This document shows positions 53,201 through 61,062 of a stretch of 64,000 bases of DNA, piece by piece. This DNA comes from Bacillota bacterium (GTDB lineage: Bacteria; Bacillota_A; Clostridia; Christensenellales; Aristaeellaceae), in NCBI GenBank assembly GCA_023421735.1, contig JAEZSP010000079.1:89467-153466 (forward strand), written 5' to 3'. How positions within the stretch are numbered: position 1 is the stretch's first letter; every line of letters begins with the position of its first letter. Below the pieces are notes generated by a model, which made no database searches, was not told where the DNA came from, and worked only from the letters and a program-made list of their open reading frames with translations. Made by a program: the position numbers and the translations under genes.

Positions 53201-53229
53201 TTGCCCGCGGTGCGCGGTTGTGCTACAAT
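53201..53229 (+). promoter_or_regulatory. Promoter of corA
   Basis: TTGCCC (53201-53206), 17-bp spacer, TGC-TACAAT (53224-53229). It makes corA independent of the ribozyme transcript. Confidence 0.6.
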
Positions 53230-53247
53230 ATGGGCGGAGGGATGCGC

Positions 53248-54078
53248 ATGGCAATTTATGTGGGCGAGCACGCGGATGCGCGGATGCGGGAGAAGGTGGG
53301 TGCGGATTTATATGCGCGGCAGCGTGCGACGCGGCACTTGTGTGTGCCGATCGACGACGGCGCATACTTTCTCGCGTTTTATGTGACGGATGTGCGCGGT
53401 GCGGCCGGGCGCGATCTGCGCGTGACGATCTATGTGAACCAGGAAGATCTGATTGCGGACAGCGAAAGCGAAAAGGTAAACGGCGTTTTTCGGGGCATGA
53501 AGGATGGCATCAAGCCCGCGCAGGCGCTGACTGAATTCTTGAGCACGCTGACGGAGGGCGACGTGGATGCGTTGGAGACGATCGAGAACGACATCAATGC
53601 GCTCGACGACGCGCTGATCTCCGGAAAAAAACCGCTCGACGACGCCATTGCGCGGATTGTTGCGCTGCGGCGCGCACTGCTCAATTATAAAAGATATTAT
53701 GAGCAGCTCGAGGCCGTTCTCGGGCGGTTGGTCGAAAATGAGGCGGAGGCATTTACAAAGGCGGAAACGGAGAAGCTCGAAATCCTGGAACGGCGCGTTT
53801 CGCGGCTCGTGGACGCAGTGAGCCACCTGCGCGAGGGCGTGACGCAGGCACGCGAGGCATACCAGGCGCAGATTGACATTGAGCAGAACCAGATCATGAA
53901 AATCTTTACCGTCATCACCGCGTTTTTCCTGCCGCTCACACTCATTGTCGGCTGGTATGGCATGAATATGCAGATGCCGGAATACGGTTGGCGCTACGGA
54001 TATCTCTATGTGGGGATTCTCAGCGTCGTCGTGTGCATCGCCCTGTTTATTTTCATTCGCAGGAAGCGGTGGTTTTGA
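53248..54078 (+). CDS. corA: CorA-family divalent cation transporter
   Basis: A 276-residue CorA-type Mg2+/Co2+ channel. A cytoplasmic alpha/beta domain and long coiled helices (about 90-215, LEIEND-like LETIENDINALDDAL) lead to two C-terminal membrane helices with the selectivity signature YGMNMQMPE. The basic tail RRKRWF is typical. It is shorter than classical CorA (about 315). The ATG at 53248 has GGAGG 7 nt upstream; an ATG at 53242 is too close. Confidence 0.92.
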   Translation: MAIYVGEHADARMREKVGADLYARQRATRHLCVPIDDGAYFLAFYVTDVRGAAGRDLRVTIYVNQEDLIADSESEKVNGVFRGMKDGIKPAQALTEFLSTLTEGDVDALETIENDINALDDALISGKKPLDDAIARIVALRRALLNYKRYYEQLEAVLGRLVENEAEAFTKAETEKLEILERRVSRLVDAVSHLREGVTQAREAYQAQIDIEQNQIMKIFTVITAFFLPLTLIVGWYGMNMQMPEYGWRYGYLYVGILSVVVCIALFIFIRRKRWF

Positions 54079-54144
54079 AAGCGCAGCAGGTAAATGTCAA
54101 GGCGGGGAGATGGTGAACGAGCCAAGACCACTTTTTTTGAGAGA

Positions 54145-54194
54145 CAGACCCCTTGATTGATCAATAAAATCAAGGGGTCTGATGTGTTTTGGAG
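54145..54194 (+). terminator. Terminator between corA and the AraC gene
   Basis: A perfect 14-bp stem CAGACCCCTTGATT / AATCAAGGGGTCTG (54145-54158, 54168-54181) is followed by ATGTGTTTT. The remaining bases between corA and the regulator hold nothing else. Confidence 0.75.
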
Positions 54195-54256
54195 CGTCAA
54201 AATCACCTTAAAATGCTTCCTTTGGCATTGCAGAAAGCGGAAAGATCCCGGCCACT

Positions 54257-55195
54257 TCATTTTCGAAGCTGATCGAGTAACCTTTCGTATGCAGGCCTGA
54301 TACCGCCTTCTCGCGCACGCCAGGCGCGCGGAGAAAGGTCGGTGGATTTTCGAAATACAGTCGAAAAGTAGTTGGGATCGGAAAAGCCTGATATGCGGGA
54401 AATCTGCTCGATGGGGAGATGGGAACTCAAAAGGAAGGACTTGGCGAGTTCTACACGCAGGCGGTTCACGATTTCGCGAAACCCAGCACCGCCATATTTT
54501 CGAAATAAGCGCGACGCGTACGACGCAGAGCAGCCGAAACGCGTACAAATATCATCGAGAGTAAGATCGGATGTGTAGACAGACTCGATGTAGCGGATCA
54601 TCTCGGTGTAAAATACGGCAGAGTTGGGAACGCCGACATGCGCCTCCGCGCCGCGCGTCCCGGCGGCGTAATAGAAGAGCAGAGAACACATATGTGAGAG
54701 CGGCATGACGAGTGAGTCGAGCCAGTTTTCGTCAGGCAACTGATGCGGGAGTTGTTTGTCGAAGATCTCGATCGCCTTGTCTTCGTCCAACCCATGCATC
54801 TGGCACGCGCGGGTCAGCCGCGGCAGCGCTTCTGCGGGCGAGGCGCCGTAACCGCTCACAGATATAAAAGCCGCAATGCGCCCTTCCGGATCATGGATCG
54901 GGTATACGAATTCGGTTACTCCCGCCCAGCACATGCCGCAATATCGCCCGCGTGAGGCGCGCTCGACAACCTTCGTCTGTCGCTCGATGCAGTGATCCAT
55001 CAGCCGGACGTTGTCCTTGAGAAATACGCATAAGGGGTTCGGGTGTACCGTATAAAGGTTTCCAAAGTCCATGTGCCGATAGGGATTGAACTGCATCAGA
55101 TGCACCGTCAATGACAGCCTTTCCGTCCCGCGCAGGTAACGAATGTAGGAAAGAATGTCGTTTTCCAGCGCCGCCGCACGTTCATCCATGTTCAT
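54257..55195 (-). CDS. AraC-family regulator with PocR sensory domain
   Basis: A 312-residue regulator. Residues about 15-150 form a PocR domain (PNPLCVFLKDNVRLMDHCIERQ, quoted in parts; GRYCGMCWAGVTEFVYPIHD), a small-molecule sensor with conserved Cys residues. Residues about 205-305 form the AraC DNA-binding region (LTLDDICTRFGCSASYASRLFRKY, quoted in parts; ISRISGFSDPNYFSTVFRK). The ATG at 55195 has GGGGGAG 9 nt upstream. It is divergent from the solute-binding protein gene, its likely target. Confidence 0.92.
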   Translation of the reverse strand: MNMDERAAALENDILSYIRYLRGTERLSLTVHLMQFNPYRHMDFGNLYTVHPNPLCVFLKDNVRLMDHCIERQTKVVERASRGRYCGMCWAGVTEFVYPIHDPEGRIAAFISVSGYGASPAEALPRLTRACQMHGLDEDKAIEIFDKQLPHQLPDENWLDSLVMPLSHMCSLLFYYAAGTRGAEAHVGVPNSAVFYTEMIRYIESVYTSDLTLDDICTRFGCSASYASRLFRKYGGAGFREIVNRLRVELAKSFLLSSHLPIEQISRISGFSDPNYFSTVFRKSTDLSPRAWRAREGGIRPAYERLLDQLRK

Positions 55196-55219
55196 AGAGA
55201 CCAACTCCCCCTATTTTGC

Positions 55220-55248
55220 ATGATAATGAACACCTTGAAAAATGTCAA
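55220..55248 (-). promoter_or_regulatory. Promoter of the PocR-AraC gene
   Basis: Minus-strand TTGACA (55248-55243), 17-bp spacer, TATCAT (55225-55220). Confidence 0.7.
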
Positions 55249-55329
55249 CGTTTTTATTCCCTTCGTGTAAATTCTGACCGGATTTTGGTGGTTTATGTGC
55301 ATATTTTTAAAGGTATTCTCTGTGCCATC

Positions 55330-55338
55330 TGCTATGAT
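55330..55338 (+). promoter_or_regulatory. Extended -10 promoter of the solute-binding protein gene
   Basis: TGC-TATGAT (55330-55338) with no good -35, as expected for an activator-dependent promoter; the divergent AraC protein is the natural candidate. Confidence 0.5.
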
Positions 55339-55400
55339 ATTACTGAAAGAGGCGTGCCGCCGAATGATTCCGGCTCGCCCGTATTGACGGAGGGAAGACA

Positions 55401-57410
55401 ATGAAAAAACTCTCGTTCCTCATTGCCCTTGCGATGCTCCTCGCACTCGTTCCCGCACATGCCGAGCAGGCGACCTATCAGGAGGCCCCGATGCTTGCGG
55501 AAATGGTCGAAGCGGGCGAACTGCCCCCAATCGCCGAGCGCGTACCGCTGGACCCGGCGCCCCCGGCGGAGATACTGCCCGAATACCTCGATTACGAAAG
55601 CGGCGACTACGGCGGAACGCTCCGCTTTGCAACCTCCGGCGTCAACTGGAACGCCGACATCTTCATGGGCATCACCGAAAACTTCTTGACCATGGCCTCC
55701 GCAAACAGCGGTGTCATCACCCCGAACATCGTAGAGGACTTCTCCGCGAACGACGACAACACCGTTTTCACATTCAAACTTCGAAAGGGCTTAAAGTGGT
55801 CGGACGGCACGGAAGTCACCATGGAGGACTTCCGGTTCGCCATCGAGAACGTGGTCTTTCATTCCGAGCTCACGCCCACCGTATCCGCCTGGATGCGCGA
55901 CGGCGGCAGCGCATCCGGCGAGCCCTTCAAGTTTGAGGCACTCTCCGATGATACGTTCACGATCACCTTCGGCTCCTCCTATGGCGGATTCGCGGTGCAC
56001 ATTTCGGTCGCCGGGTGGAAGGGTTATACCGAGCTTCTGAAGCCCGCGCACTATCTCAAGCAGTTCCACAAGGACTACGCGGTCGAGTGTCACGGCTCAC
56101 TGGAGGCATACTACGCCTTTATTCAGCCCTTCGCATCCATCCTCGGCTATGACGACGCTGCCGCCGAGAGCGTGTGGACGTATGTGTTCGCCGCCATCGA
56201 CGCAACCAACTGGGAGGCCACCGACCATGTGGACATGCTCACCACCCAGACGTTCCCCGACTGCGGACTTACGCAGAACTTTCCGGCGCTCTACGCCTGG
56301 ATTCTTTCGGACTACGAGAATGGCGTTACCACATACACCCGCAACCCCTACTACTTCAAAGTTGACGCGGCTGGTAAGCAGCTCCCCTATTTTGATTTCC
56401 TCATGAGCACCGAGGTCGAGGATCAGAACATGGTGCAGCTGAAGGTCATGTCCGGTGACGTGGACTTTTTGCGCGAATCCGCGTCCATCACGAACATCTC
56501 GCTCTATCGCGAGGCCGAGGCGACGGCGGACATCACCGCCTATATCGGCGACCGCACATCAAACCCGACCAGCATATTTATCAACCAAACCTATGGACTC
56601 AATCCTGACGGGACCGTGAAAGACGACGGCGCATCCATGGCCTGGCAGGAGGTCATCACCGACCTTCGTTTCCGGCAAGCGCTCATGCACGCCATCGATG
56701 CGGGTGAAATCCTCGACACGGTCTACAGCGGCTTCGGCGAAACGAACCCCACCTATGCCTGCGACCACGACATCGACGTCGCAAACGCGCTGCTTGACGA
56801 GATGGGCATGAAGGATATTGATCACGACGGTTACCGCGAAACGCCCGCGGGGCTTCCGCTCTCATGGCAGATCTGGAACGCAAGCGAGGCGACGGACATC
56901 GTTCCGGTGTGCGAGCTGCTCGTCGAATTCTGGTCGGAGATCGGCCTGCATGTGGATGTGTATACCACGGAATCTTCGCTGCTGGGAACCTCCGAGGCTG
57001 CAAACGAGGTGCCCATGCGTGTGTTCTGGGCGCAGTCGACCATGCTTTGGTACTACCTTGGCTGGAACGAAGGCATGTGGGGTTCTCTCTGGAGCACATG
57101 GAACAATAACGGCGGGTTCTCCGGCGCACTGGACGGTGTGGACGGCTACCTCGAACCGCCGCAGGAAGTGAAGGACCTCTATCTCAAGATCGATTCGCTC
57201 ATGACGGTATCTTCCGATGAAGCTGTGAACGTGATCCTGCCCCAGATCGATCAGTGGTTCGGTTCCCATCTCTATATCATCGAACCGCTCACCAACATCA
57301 AGATGTGCATTGTTCTTAATTCGAACATCGGCAACGTGCCGACAGGCGGACATATCCCCGGCTGGGATCTTGCGATGGAGCAGTTGTTCTACCGCGGCGG
57401 CAAACAATAA
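55401..57410 (+). CDS. Family 5 ABC solute-binding protein without a linked permease
   Basis: A 669-residue exported binding protein (SBP_bac_5). The signal peptide ends ALVPAHA-EQA with no lipobox Cys. Family segments include YDYGGTLRFATSGVN-like GDYGGTLRFATSG, FTFKLRKGLKWSDGTEVTMEDF (quoted in parts), YTRNPYYFKVD and FRQALMHAIDAGEIL. The length and the Trp-rich C-terminus match the large clostridial subgroup thought to bind oligosaccharides or peptides. No permease or ATPase gene is near. GGAGG precedes the ATG. Confidence 0.9.
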   Translation: MKKLSFLIALAMLLALVPAHAEQATYQEAPMLAEMVEAGELPPIAERVPLDPAPPAEILPEYLDYESGDYGGTLRFATSGVNWNADIFMGITENFLTMASANSGVITPNIVEDFSANDDNTVFTFKLRKGLKWSDGTEVTMEDFRFAIENVVFHSELTPTVSAWMRDGGSASGEPFKFEALSDDTFTITFGSSYGGFAVHISVAGWKGYTELLKPAHYLKQFHKDYAVECHGSLEAYYAFIQPFASILGYDDAAAESVWTYVFAAIDATNWEATDHVDMLTTQTFPDCGLTQNFPALYAWILSDYENGVTTYTRNPYYFKVDAAGKQLPYFDFLMSTEVEDQNMVQLKVMSGDVDFLRESASITNISLYREAEATADITAYIGDRTSNPTSIFINQTYGLNPDGTVKDDGASMAWQEVITDLRFRQALMHAIDAGEILDTVYSGFGETNPTYACDHDIDVANALLDEMGMKDIDHDGYRETPAGLPLSWQIWNASEATDIVPVCELLVEFWSEIGLHVDVYTTESSLLGTSEAANEVPMRVFWAQSTMLWYYLGWNEGMWGSLWSTWNNNGGFSGALDGVDGYLEPPQEVKDLYLKIDSLMTVSSDEAVNVILPQIDQWFGSHLYIIEPLTNIKMCIVLNSNIGNVPTGGHIPGWDLAMEQLFYRGGKQ

Positions 57411-57424
57411 AAAAACAAGCATGG

Positions 57425-57446
57425 GGCGGGCGAATCATCTCCCGCC
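57425..57446 (+). repeat. Intercistronic hairpin between binding protein and oxidoreductase
   Basis: GGCGGG (57425-57430) pairs with CCCGCC (57441-57446), 14 nt before the next start. As in the opp operon, a hairpin follows the binding-protein gene. Confidence 0.45.
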
Positions 57447-57459
57447 TCGCGGAGGGAAT

Positions 57460-58740
57460 ATGGCTTACGTAACCGAGATCCTTGAGACAAGGATCGCAGG
57501 CGCATACGACGTCATCGTGGTCGGCGGTGGTCCGGCGGGCACGGGTGCAGCGCTCGCGGCGGCGCGGCATGGCAAAAAGACGCTCGTCATCGAGCGATTC
57601 TCGTGCATGGGCGGTATGTGGACGAGCGGGCTGGTCAACCCCCTCTTTGATTACGAGGGAAAGGGCGGCATCGTGGAGGAATTGGTTCGCGATATCGATG
57701 CGGCAGGTATGAGCGCCCGCAGTGGGTACCGCTACTACACCTTTGATATGGAATTTATGAAGCTGCTCATCGACCGAAAGATGCGGCAGGCAGGCGTAGA
57801 TGTCTTGTTCCATACATACTTTGCATTGCCCATCCTCTCGGACGGAGCGGTCACGGGCGTCATCGTCGAAAATAAGGGCGGGCGCATGGCATTTCTCGGA
57901 GAGCGCGTCATCGATTGCACCGGCGACGGCGACGTGGCCGCACGCGCGGGCGCGCCATGGAGCTACGGTCGCGACGGGGATCATGCCGTTCAGCCCATGA
58001 CGCTTATGTTCAAAATCAGCAATATGGAATTTGTGCAGCAATATCCCTATCCGGGCGGCAATGACCTTTATCAGCTCATGAAGCGCGCCGTCGAGCATGA
58101 CAACCTCAATTACGAATTCAACTTCGTCAATCCCTGCCTGCTCCGACTCCCGGGCCGACAGACGGGCGTCCTACAGATGACGCATATGCGGGGGCTGAGC
58201 GCCATCGATCCGTGGAATCTTTCCGCCGCCGAAATGGAGGGGCGCGAGCGCGTGGACGACGCGATGCGATTTTTTAAAAGCCACCTGCAACAATTTGCGA
58301 ATGTGCAGCTCGACCAAACAGCGGCGACGATCGGCGTGCGTGAATCGCGCCGCATCACGGGCGAATACGAGATGACCCTCGCAGACATGGAAATCGGGCG
58401 CACGTTTCGCGACGGTTTCACCACTTGTCGCTTCGGCGTGGATATTCACCAACCCGACGGAAAATCGCAGGAGGAAAATCGCAAGTATCAAATCAAGCCA
58501 TACCAGATCCCTTATCGCTGCCTCGTACCCCTCTCTGTCCAGAACTTGCTTGTCGCAGGCCGCTGCATTTCCGGCAGCTATGAGGCGCATGCATCCTACC
58601 GGGTCACCGGCGATTGCGTCGCAATGGGCCAGGCCGCAGGCACCGCCGCCGCGCTCTCCCTCGATGCCACAGTAGCACCCCGGGCCCTTGACGGCAAGCA
58701 TGTCGTCGACGCCATGATCGAAGATGGAGCGATTCCGTAA
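57460..58740 (+). CDS. FAD-dependent oxidoreductase
   Basis: A 426-residue flavoprotein of the FAD_oxidored type. The dinucleotide-binding fold is YDVIVVGGGPAGTGAALAAARHGKKTLVIE (residues 17-46, read in parts), followed by FSCMGGMWTSGLVNP, VIDCTGDGDVAARAGAPW and the C-terminal FAD motif LLVAGRCISGSYEAHASYRVTGDC. This clostridial family commonly sits next to ABC binding proteins and glycan genes; the substrate is unknown. GGAGGG lies 4 nt before the ATG. It is probably co-transcribed with the binding protein. Confidence 0.9.
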   Translation: MAYVTEILETRIAGAYDVIVVGGGPAGTGAALAAARHGKKTLVIERFSCMGGMWTSGLVNPLFDYEGKGGIVEELVRDIDAAGMSARSGYRYYTFDMEFMKLLIDRKMRQAGVDVLFHTYFALPILSDGAVTGVIVENKGGRMAFLGERVIDCTGDGDVAARAGAPWSYGRDGDHAVQPMTLMFKISNMEFVQQYPYPGGNDLYQLMKRAVEHDNLNYEFNFVNPCLLRLPGRQTGVLQMTHMRGLSAIDPWNLSAAEMEGRERVDDAMRFFKSHLQQFANVQLDQTAATIGVRESRRITGEYEMTLADMEIGRTFRDGFTTCRFGVDIHQPDGKSQEENRKYQIKPYQIPYRCLVPLSVQNLLVAGRCISGSYEAHASYRVTGDCVAMGQAAGTAAALSLDATVAPRALDGKHVVDAMIEDGAIP

Positions 58741-58741
58741 G

Positions 58742-58939
58742 ACAGCTCGTCCTCCATCCGTAACAGAACCGCGTTTTCGGCGACACCCTTTCGCCTCTGG
58801 CTTTGTCGCTCTCCACTTGACGTAGACGGAAAGTCCGCCCCTGGCTGCTACGCCTGCGCGCTGGCTTCGCGCTAGGAACAAAAGGGTCGCGCCGAATTCC
58901 ATCGCTTCTGTCATGGACGGGGTACGAGCCGTTCGCTGT
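58742..58939 (+). repeat. Long palindromic intergenic element, copy B
   Basis: It begins right after the stop codon of the oxidoreductase gene. Nested pairs are ACAGC (58742) / GCTGT (58935), ACAGAA (58763) / TTCTGT (58906), GGCGACACCCTTT (58779) / AAAGGGTCGCGCC (58881), and a core CGTAG (58821) / CTACG (58848). The core phrase GACGTAG...GGCTGCTACGCC and the following TCCATCGCTT also occur in copy A. Confidence 0.6.
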
Positions 58940-59007
58940 TTGATGATGCCGTTCCCTGAGAAAATAATCAGCCGAATTAACTACGGTTATCACCTTTTAC
59001 GCAACTT

Positions 59008-59045
59008 GACCGCCTGTGAGACAATCACAGGCGGTCGCCTTTGTG
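59008..59045 (+). terminator. Terminator of the binding protein-oxidoreductase operon
   Basis: A perfect 12-bp stem GACCGCCTGTGA / TCACAGGCGGTC with loop GACAA (59008-59036) is followed by GCCTTTGTG. Confidence 0.7.
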
Positions 59046-59142
59046 TCCGCAAATTTTCAGTGCACAGCAAATGATAAACGGAAATCAATGAACAAACCCG
59101 ACGAATATTTTGATCCATGCAAGTCAGAAGCAAGTCAGCCCG

Positions 59143-59171
59143 TTGACAGATCATCATAACCACAGTATAAT
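59143..59171 (+). promoter_or_regulatory. Promoter of the FMN riboswitch-ribU transcript
   Basis: TTGACA (59143-59148), 17-bp spacer, TATAAT (59166-59171). Confidence 0.85.
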
Positions 59172-59184
59172 GAAGGCGCTTGAA

Positions 59185-59293
59185 GTCTTCAAGGTGGGGA
59201 GAATATCCCAACCGGCGGTGATAGTCCGCAAGCCGCGAGGCAGATCCGGTGCAATTCCGGAACCGACGGTATAGTCCGGATGAGAGAAGATAT
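59185..59293 (+). ncRNA. FMN riboswitch (RFN element)
   Basis: The aptamer matches the RFN consensus throughout: TCTTC, GGGGAGAATATCCCAACC, GGCGGTGATAGTCCGCAAGCC, GATCCGGTGCAATTCCGG, CCGACGGTATAGTCCGGATG and the closing GAAGA. Downstream, GATATG-A-GCC can pair with GGGCCCATATC next to the ribosome-binding site, and no U-tract is seen, so control of translation is more likely than termination. FMN should repress ribU. Confidence 0.95.
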
Positions 59294-59341
59294 GAGCCGA
59301 GGCCTTTCGCTTCAATCCGGGCCCATATCCCAAGGAGAAAT

Positions 59342-59941
59342 ATGACGGCTTTTTCAAAAAGTCCCCGCCGCGCGGTAGCGCGCAAGCTGGCGCTGGGGGG
59401 CATGCTTTCTGCACTCGCCACGATTCTGATGTTCATTTCTTTCAACGTACCGCTCATGCCCAGTTTCATCAAGCTCGACTTTTCGGAGTTGCCCGCGCTC
59501 ATCGCGGCATACGCGCTTGGGCCGATTGGCGGACTCGCAGTTTGCCTGATTAAGAACCTCGTGAACCTCACCTTTACCCAGACGGGCGGCGTGGGTGAAC
59601 TTGCGAATTTCATCATCGGCGCGCTGTTTGTGGTTCCGGCGGGACTCGTCTTCCGGAAATGGCCTACGCGCGGCGGCGCGCTCGCGGGCGGACTGATCGG
59701 CGCGGCGGCAATGGCGGTTTTGAGCGTTTTTACAAATTATTACGTCGTTTATCCCGTGTATACAGCCTTCATGCCCATGAACGTCATACTTGATATGTAC
59801 CGCGTGTTCAACTCGAATGTCAAGACGCTGTGGGACGCGCTTTGGTGGTTCAATATGCCCTTCACGTTTATCAAGGGGCTGATTTCGGCGGGCATGTGCT
59901 TTGTGATCTTCAAGCCCATCGCGCGGCTCATCAAATTTTGA
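59342..59941 (+). CDS. ribU: Riboflavin ECF transporter S component
   Basis: A 199-residue membrane protein with about six helices. It has the RibU pattern FSELPALIAAYALGPIGGLAVCLIKNLVN (quoted in parts) and a C-terminal FTFIKGLISAGMCFVIFKP. The S component binds riboflavin and works with the shared ECF module, whose genes are elsewhere. AAGGAGA lies 4 nt before the ATG. The upstream FMN riboswitch confirms the vitamin specificity. Confidence 0.95.
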   Translation: MTAFSKSPRRAVARKLALGGMLSALATILMFISFNVPLMPSFIKLDFSELPALIAAYALGPIGGLAVCLIKNLVNLTFTQTGGVGELANFIIGALFVVPAGLVFRKWPTRGGALAGGLIGAAAMAVLSVFTNYYVVYPVYTAFMPMNVILDMYRVFNSNVKTLWDALWWFNMPFTFIKGLISAGMCFVIFKPIARLIKF

Positions 59942-59955
59942 TCGGAGTGAGTCCC

Positions 59956-60420
59956 ATGACGACGTTTCGCAGTGCGGAGCCGGGCGACGCACAAACGCTG
60001 ACCCGGCTTCGCCTCGCGTTTTTTGAAGGCGGCGTGAATGTGCCTTCTGCGACGCAAAAAGAGGAGCTGCTTTTCAAACTGCCGGATTACTTTGCCGCCC
60101 ACGTCGGGCGCGACCTCCTCGTCTACCTAGCAGAGGCGGACGGCAACGCGGTCGCGTGCGCATTTCTGCTGATTTCGGAAAGGCCGGCGGGCCCCGCGTT
60201 TATGAACGGTCTGACCGGACTTATTTTAAACGTACACACCGATCCTGCCTATCGTCGGCGCGGGATCGCCCGCACGCTCCTCGAAATGGCGCTCGCGGAC
60301 GCGCGCCGGATGGGCGTTTCGCGCATCGAGCTGAAGGCGACGCCCATGGGACAGGGGCTTTACGAAAAGCTCGGCTTTCGCGCGGACGCGAAGAGCGCTT
60401 CCATGATGAAGGACCTATGA
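59956..60420 (+). CDS. GNAT-family N-acetyltransferase
   Basis: A 154-residue acetyltransferase. LILNVHTDPAYRRRGIARTLLEMAL (quoted in parts) gives beta-4 and the acetyl-CoA loop RRRGIA, followed by RIELKATPMGQGLYEKLGF. It resembles clostridial GNAT proteins of unknown substrate. GGAG lies 8 nt before the ATG. It lies 14 bp after ribU and 1 bp before pcp, so all three may share the riboswitch transcript. Confidence 0.88.
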   Translation: MTTFRSAEPGDAQTLTRLRLAFFEGGVNVPSATQKEELLFKLPDYFAAHVGRDLLVYLAEADGNAVACAFLLISERPAGPAFMNGLTGLILNVHTDPAYRRRGIARTLLEMALADARRMGVSRIELKATPMGQGLYEKLGFRADAKSASMMKDL

Positions 60421-60421
60421 T

Positions 60422-61015
60422 ATGCGAATTCTGACGACCGGATTTGAGCCCTTCGGCAGGGAGACGATCAATCCCTCGTGGGAAGCGGTCTCTCGACTGC
60501 CGGATGAAATACACGGCATTGAGATCGTCAAGCGCCGTTTGCCCGTGTCCTATGCGGCCAGCGAAGCGCTGCTTGCGCATCTGATGGACGAGATTTCGCC
60601 CGGTTACGTCATCGCGACGGGGCAGGCGGGTGGGCGCACGGGCGTATCCGTGGAGTGCTGCGCGCTGAACCGCGATCACGCGGATGCCCCGGACAACGAC
60701 GGCGACAGGCGGCAGTTTGCGCCCATTACAAAAAACGGCACGGCTGCTTTCTTTACGGGGGCACCTGTCGAGCGAATTGTCGCAGCGGTGCGCGCGGAGA
60801 ATCTCGCGTGTGCGCCGTCGTTTTCCGCAGGTACGTATGTCTGCAATCATGTCTACTATCGGCTTCTCGAACGCACCGGGCGCGCGCTGTTTCTCCATGT
60901 GCCGTTCATCCCTGCGCAGGTTCCGGGCGGGGAGAAGCCGTCGATGGAATTGACGGACATCGTCCGCGCGTTCGAAATTGCGGCAACCCAAATCATAACA
61001 TTCATTTCCGCTTGA
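60422..61015 (+). CDS. pcp: Pyroglutamyl-peptidase I
   Basis: Cytoplasmic cysteine peptidase (family C15) that removes N-terminal pyroglutamate from peptides. The 197-residue protein has the opening MRILTTGFEPFG and the triad Glu78 (GGRTGVSVE), Cys141 (GTYVCNHVYY) and His159 (LFLHVPFIP). It starts 1 nt after the GNAT stop. Together with the Opp transporter it suits peptide use. Confidence 0.95.
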   Translation: MRILTTGFEPFGRETINPSWEAVSRLPDEIHGIEIVKRRLPVSYAASEALLAHLMDEISPGYVIATGQAGGRTGVSVECCALNRDHADAPDNDGDRRQFAPITKNGTAAFFTGAPVERIVAAVRAENLACAPSFSAGTYVCNHVYYRLLERTGRALFLHVPFIPAQVPGGEKPSMELTDIVRAFEIAATQIITFISA

Positions 61016-61042
61016 CATTGACGTTACGGAATGGCCTATCAT
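61012..61042 (+). promoter_or_regulatory. MerR-type promoter with 19-bp spacer
   Basis: TTGACA (61012-61017) and TATCAT (61037-61042) are 19 bp apart, the long spacing that MerR activators correct by distorting DNA. The spacer TTGACGTTACGGAATGG resembles Mta/TipA-type operators. Autoregulation is inferred. Confidence 0.7.
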
Positions 61043-61062
61043 CGTCTCCGGGAGGCGATCAA

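Noticed and set aside
52929..54078. corA as the gene controlled by the glmS ribozyme
   Set aside because: A terminator hairpin and a separate corA promoter lie between the ribozyme and corA.
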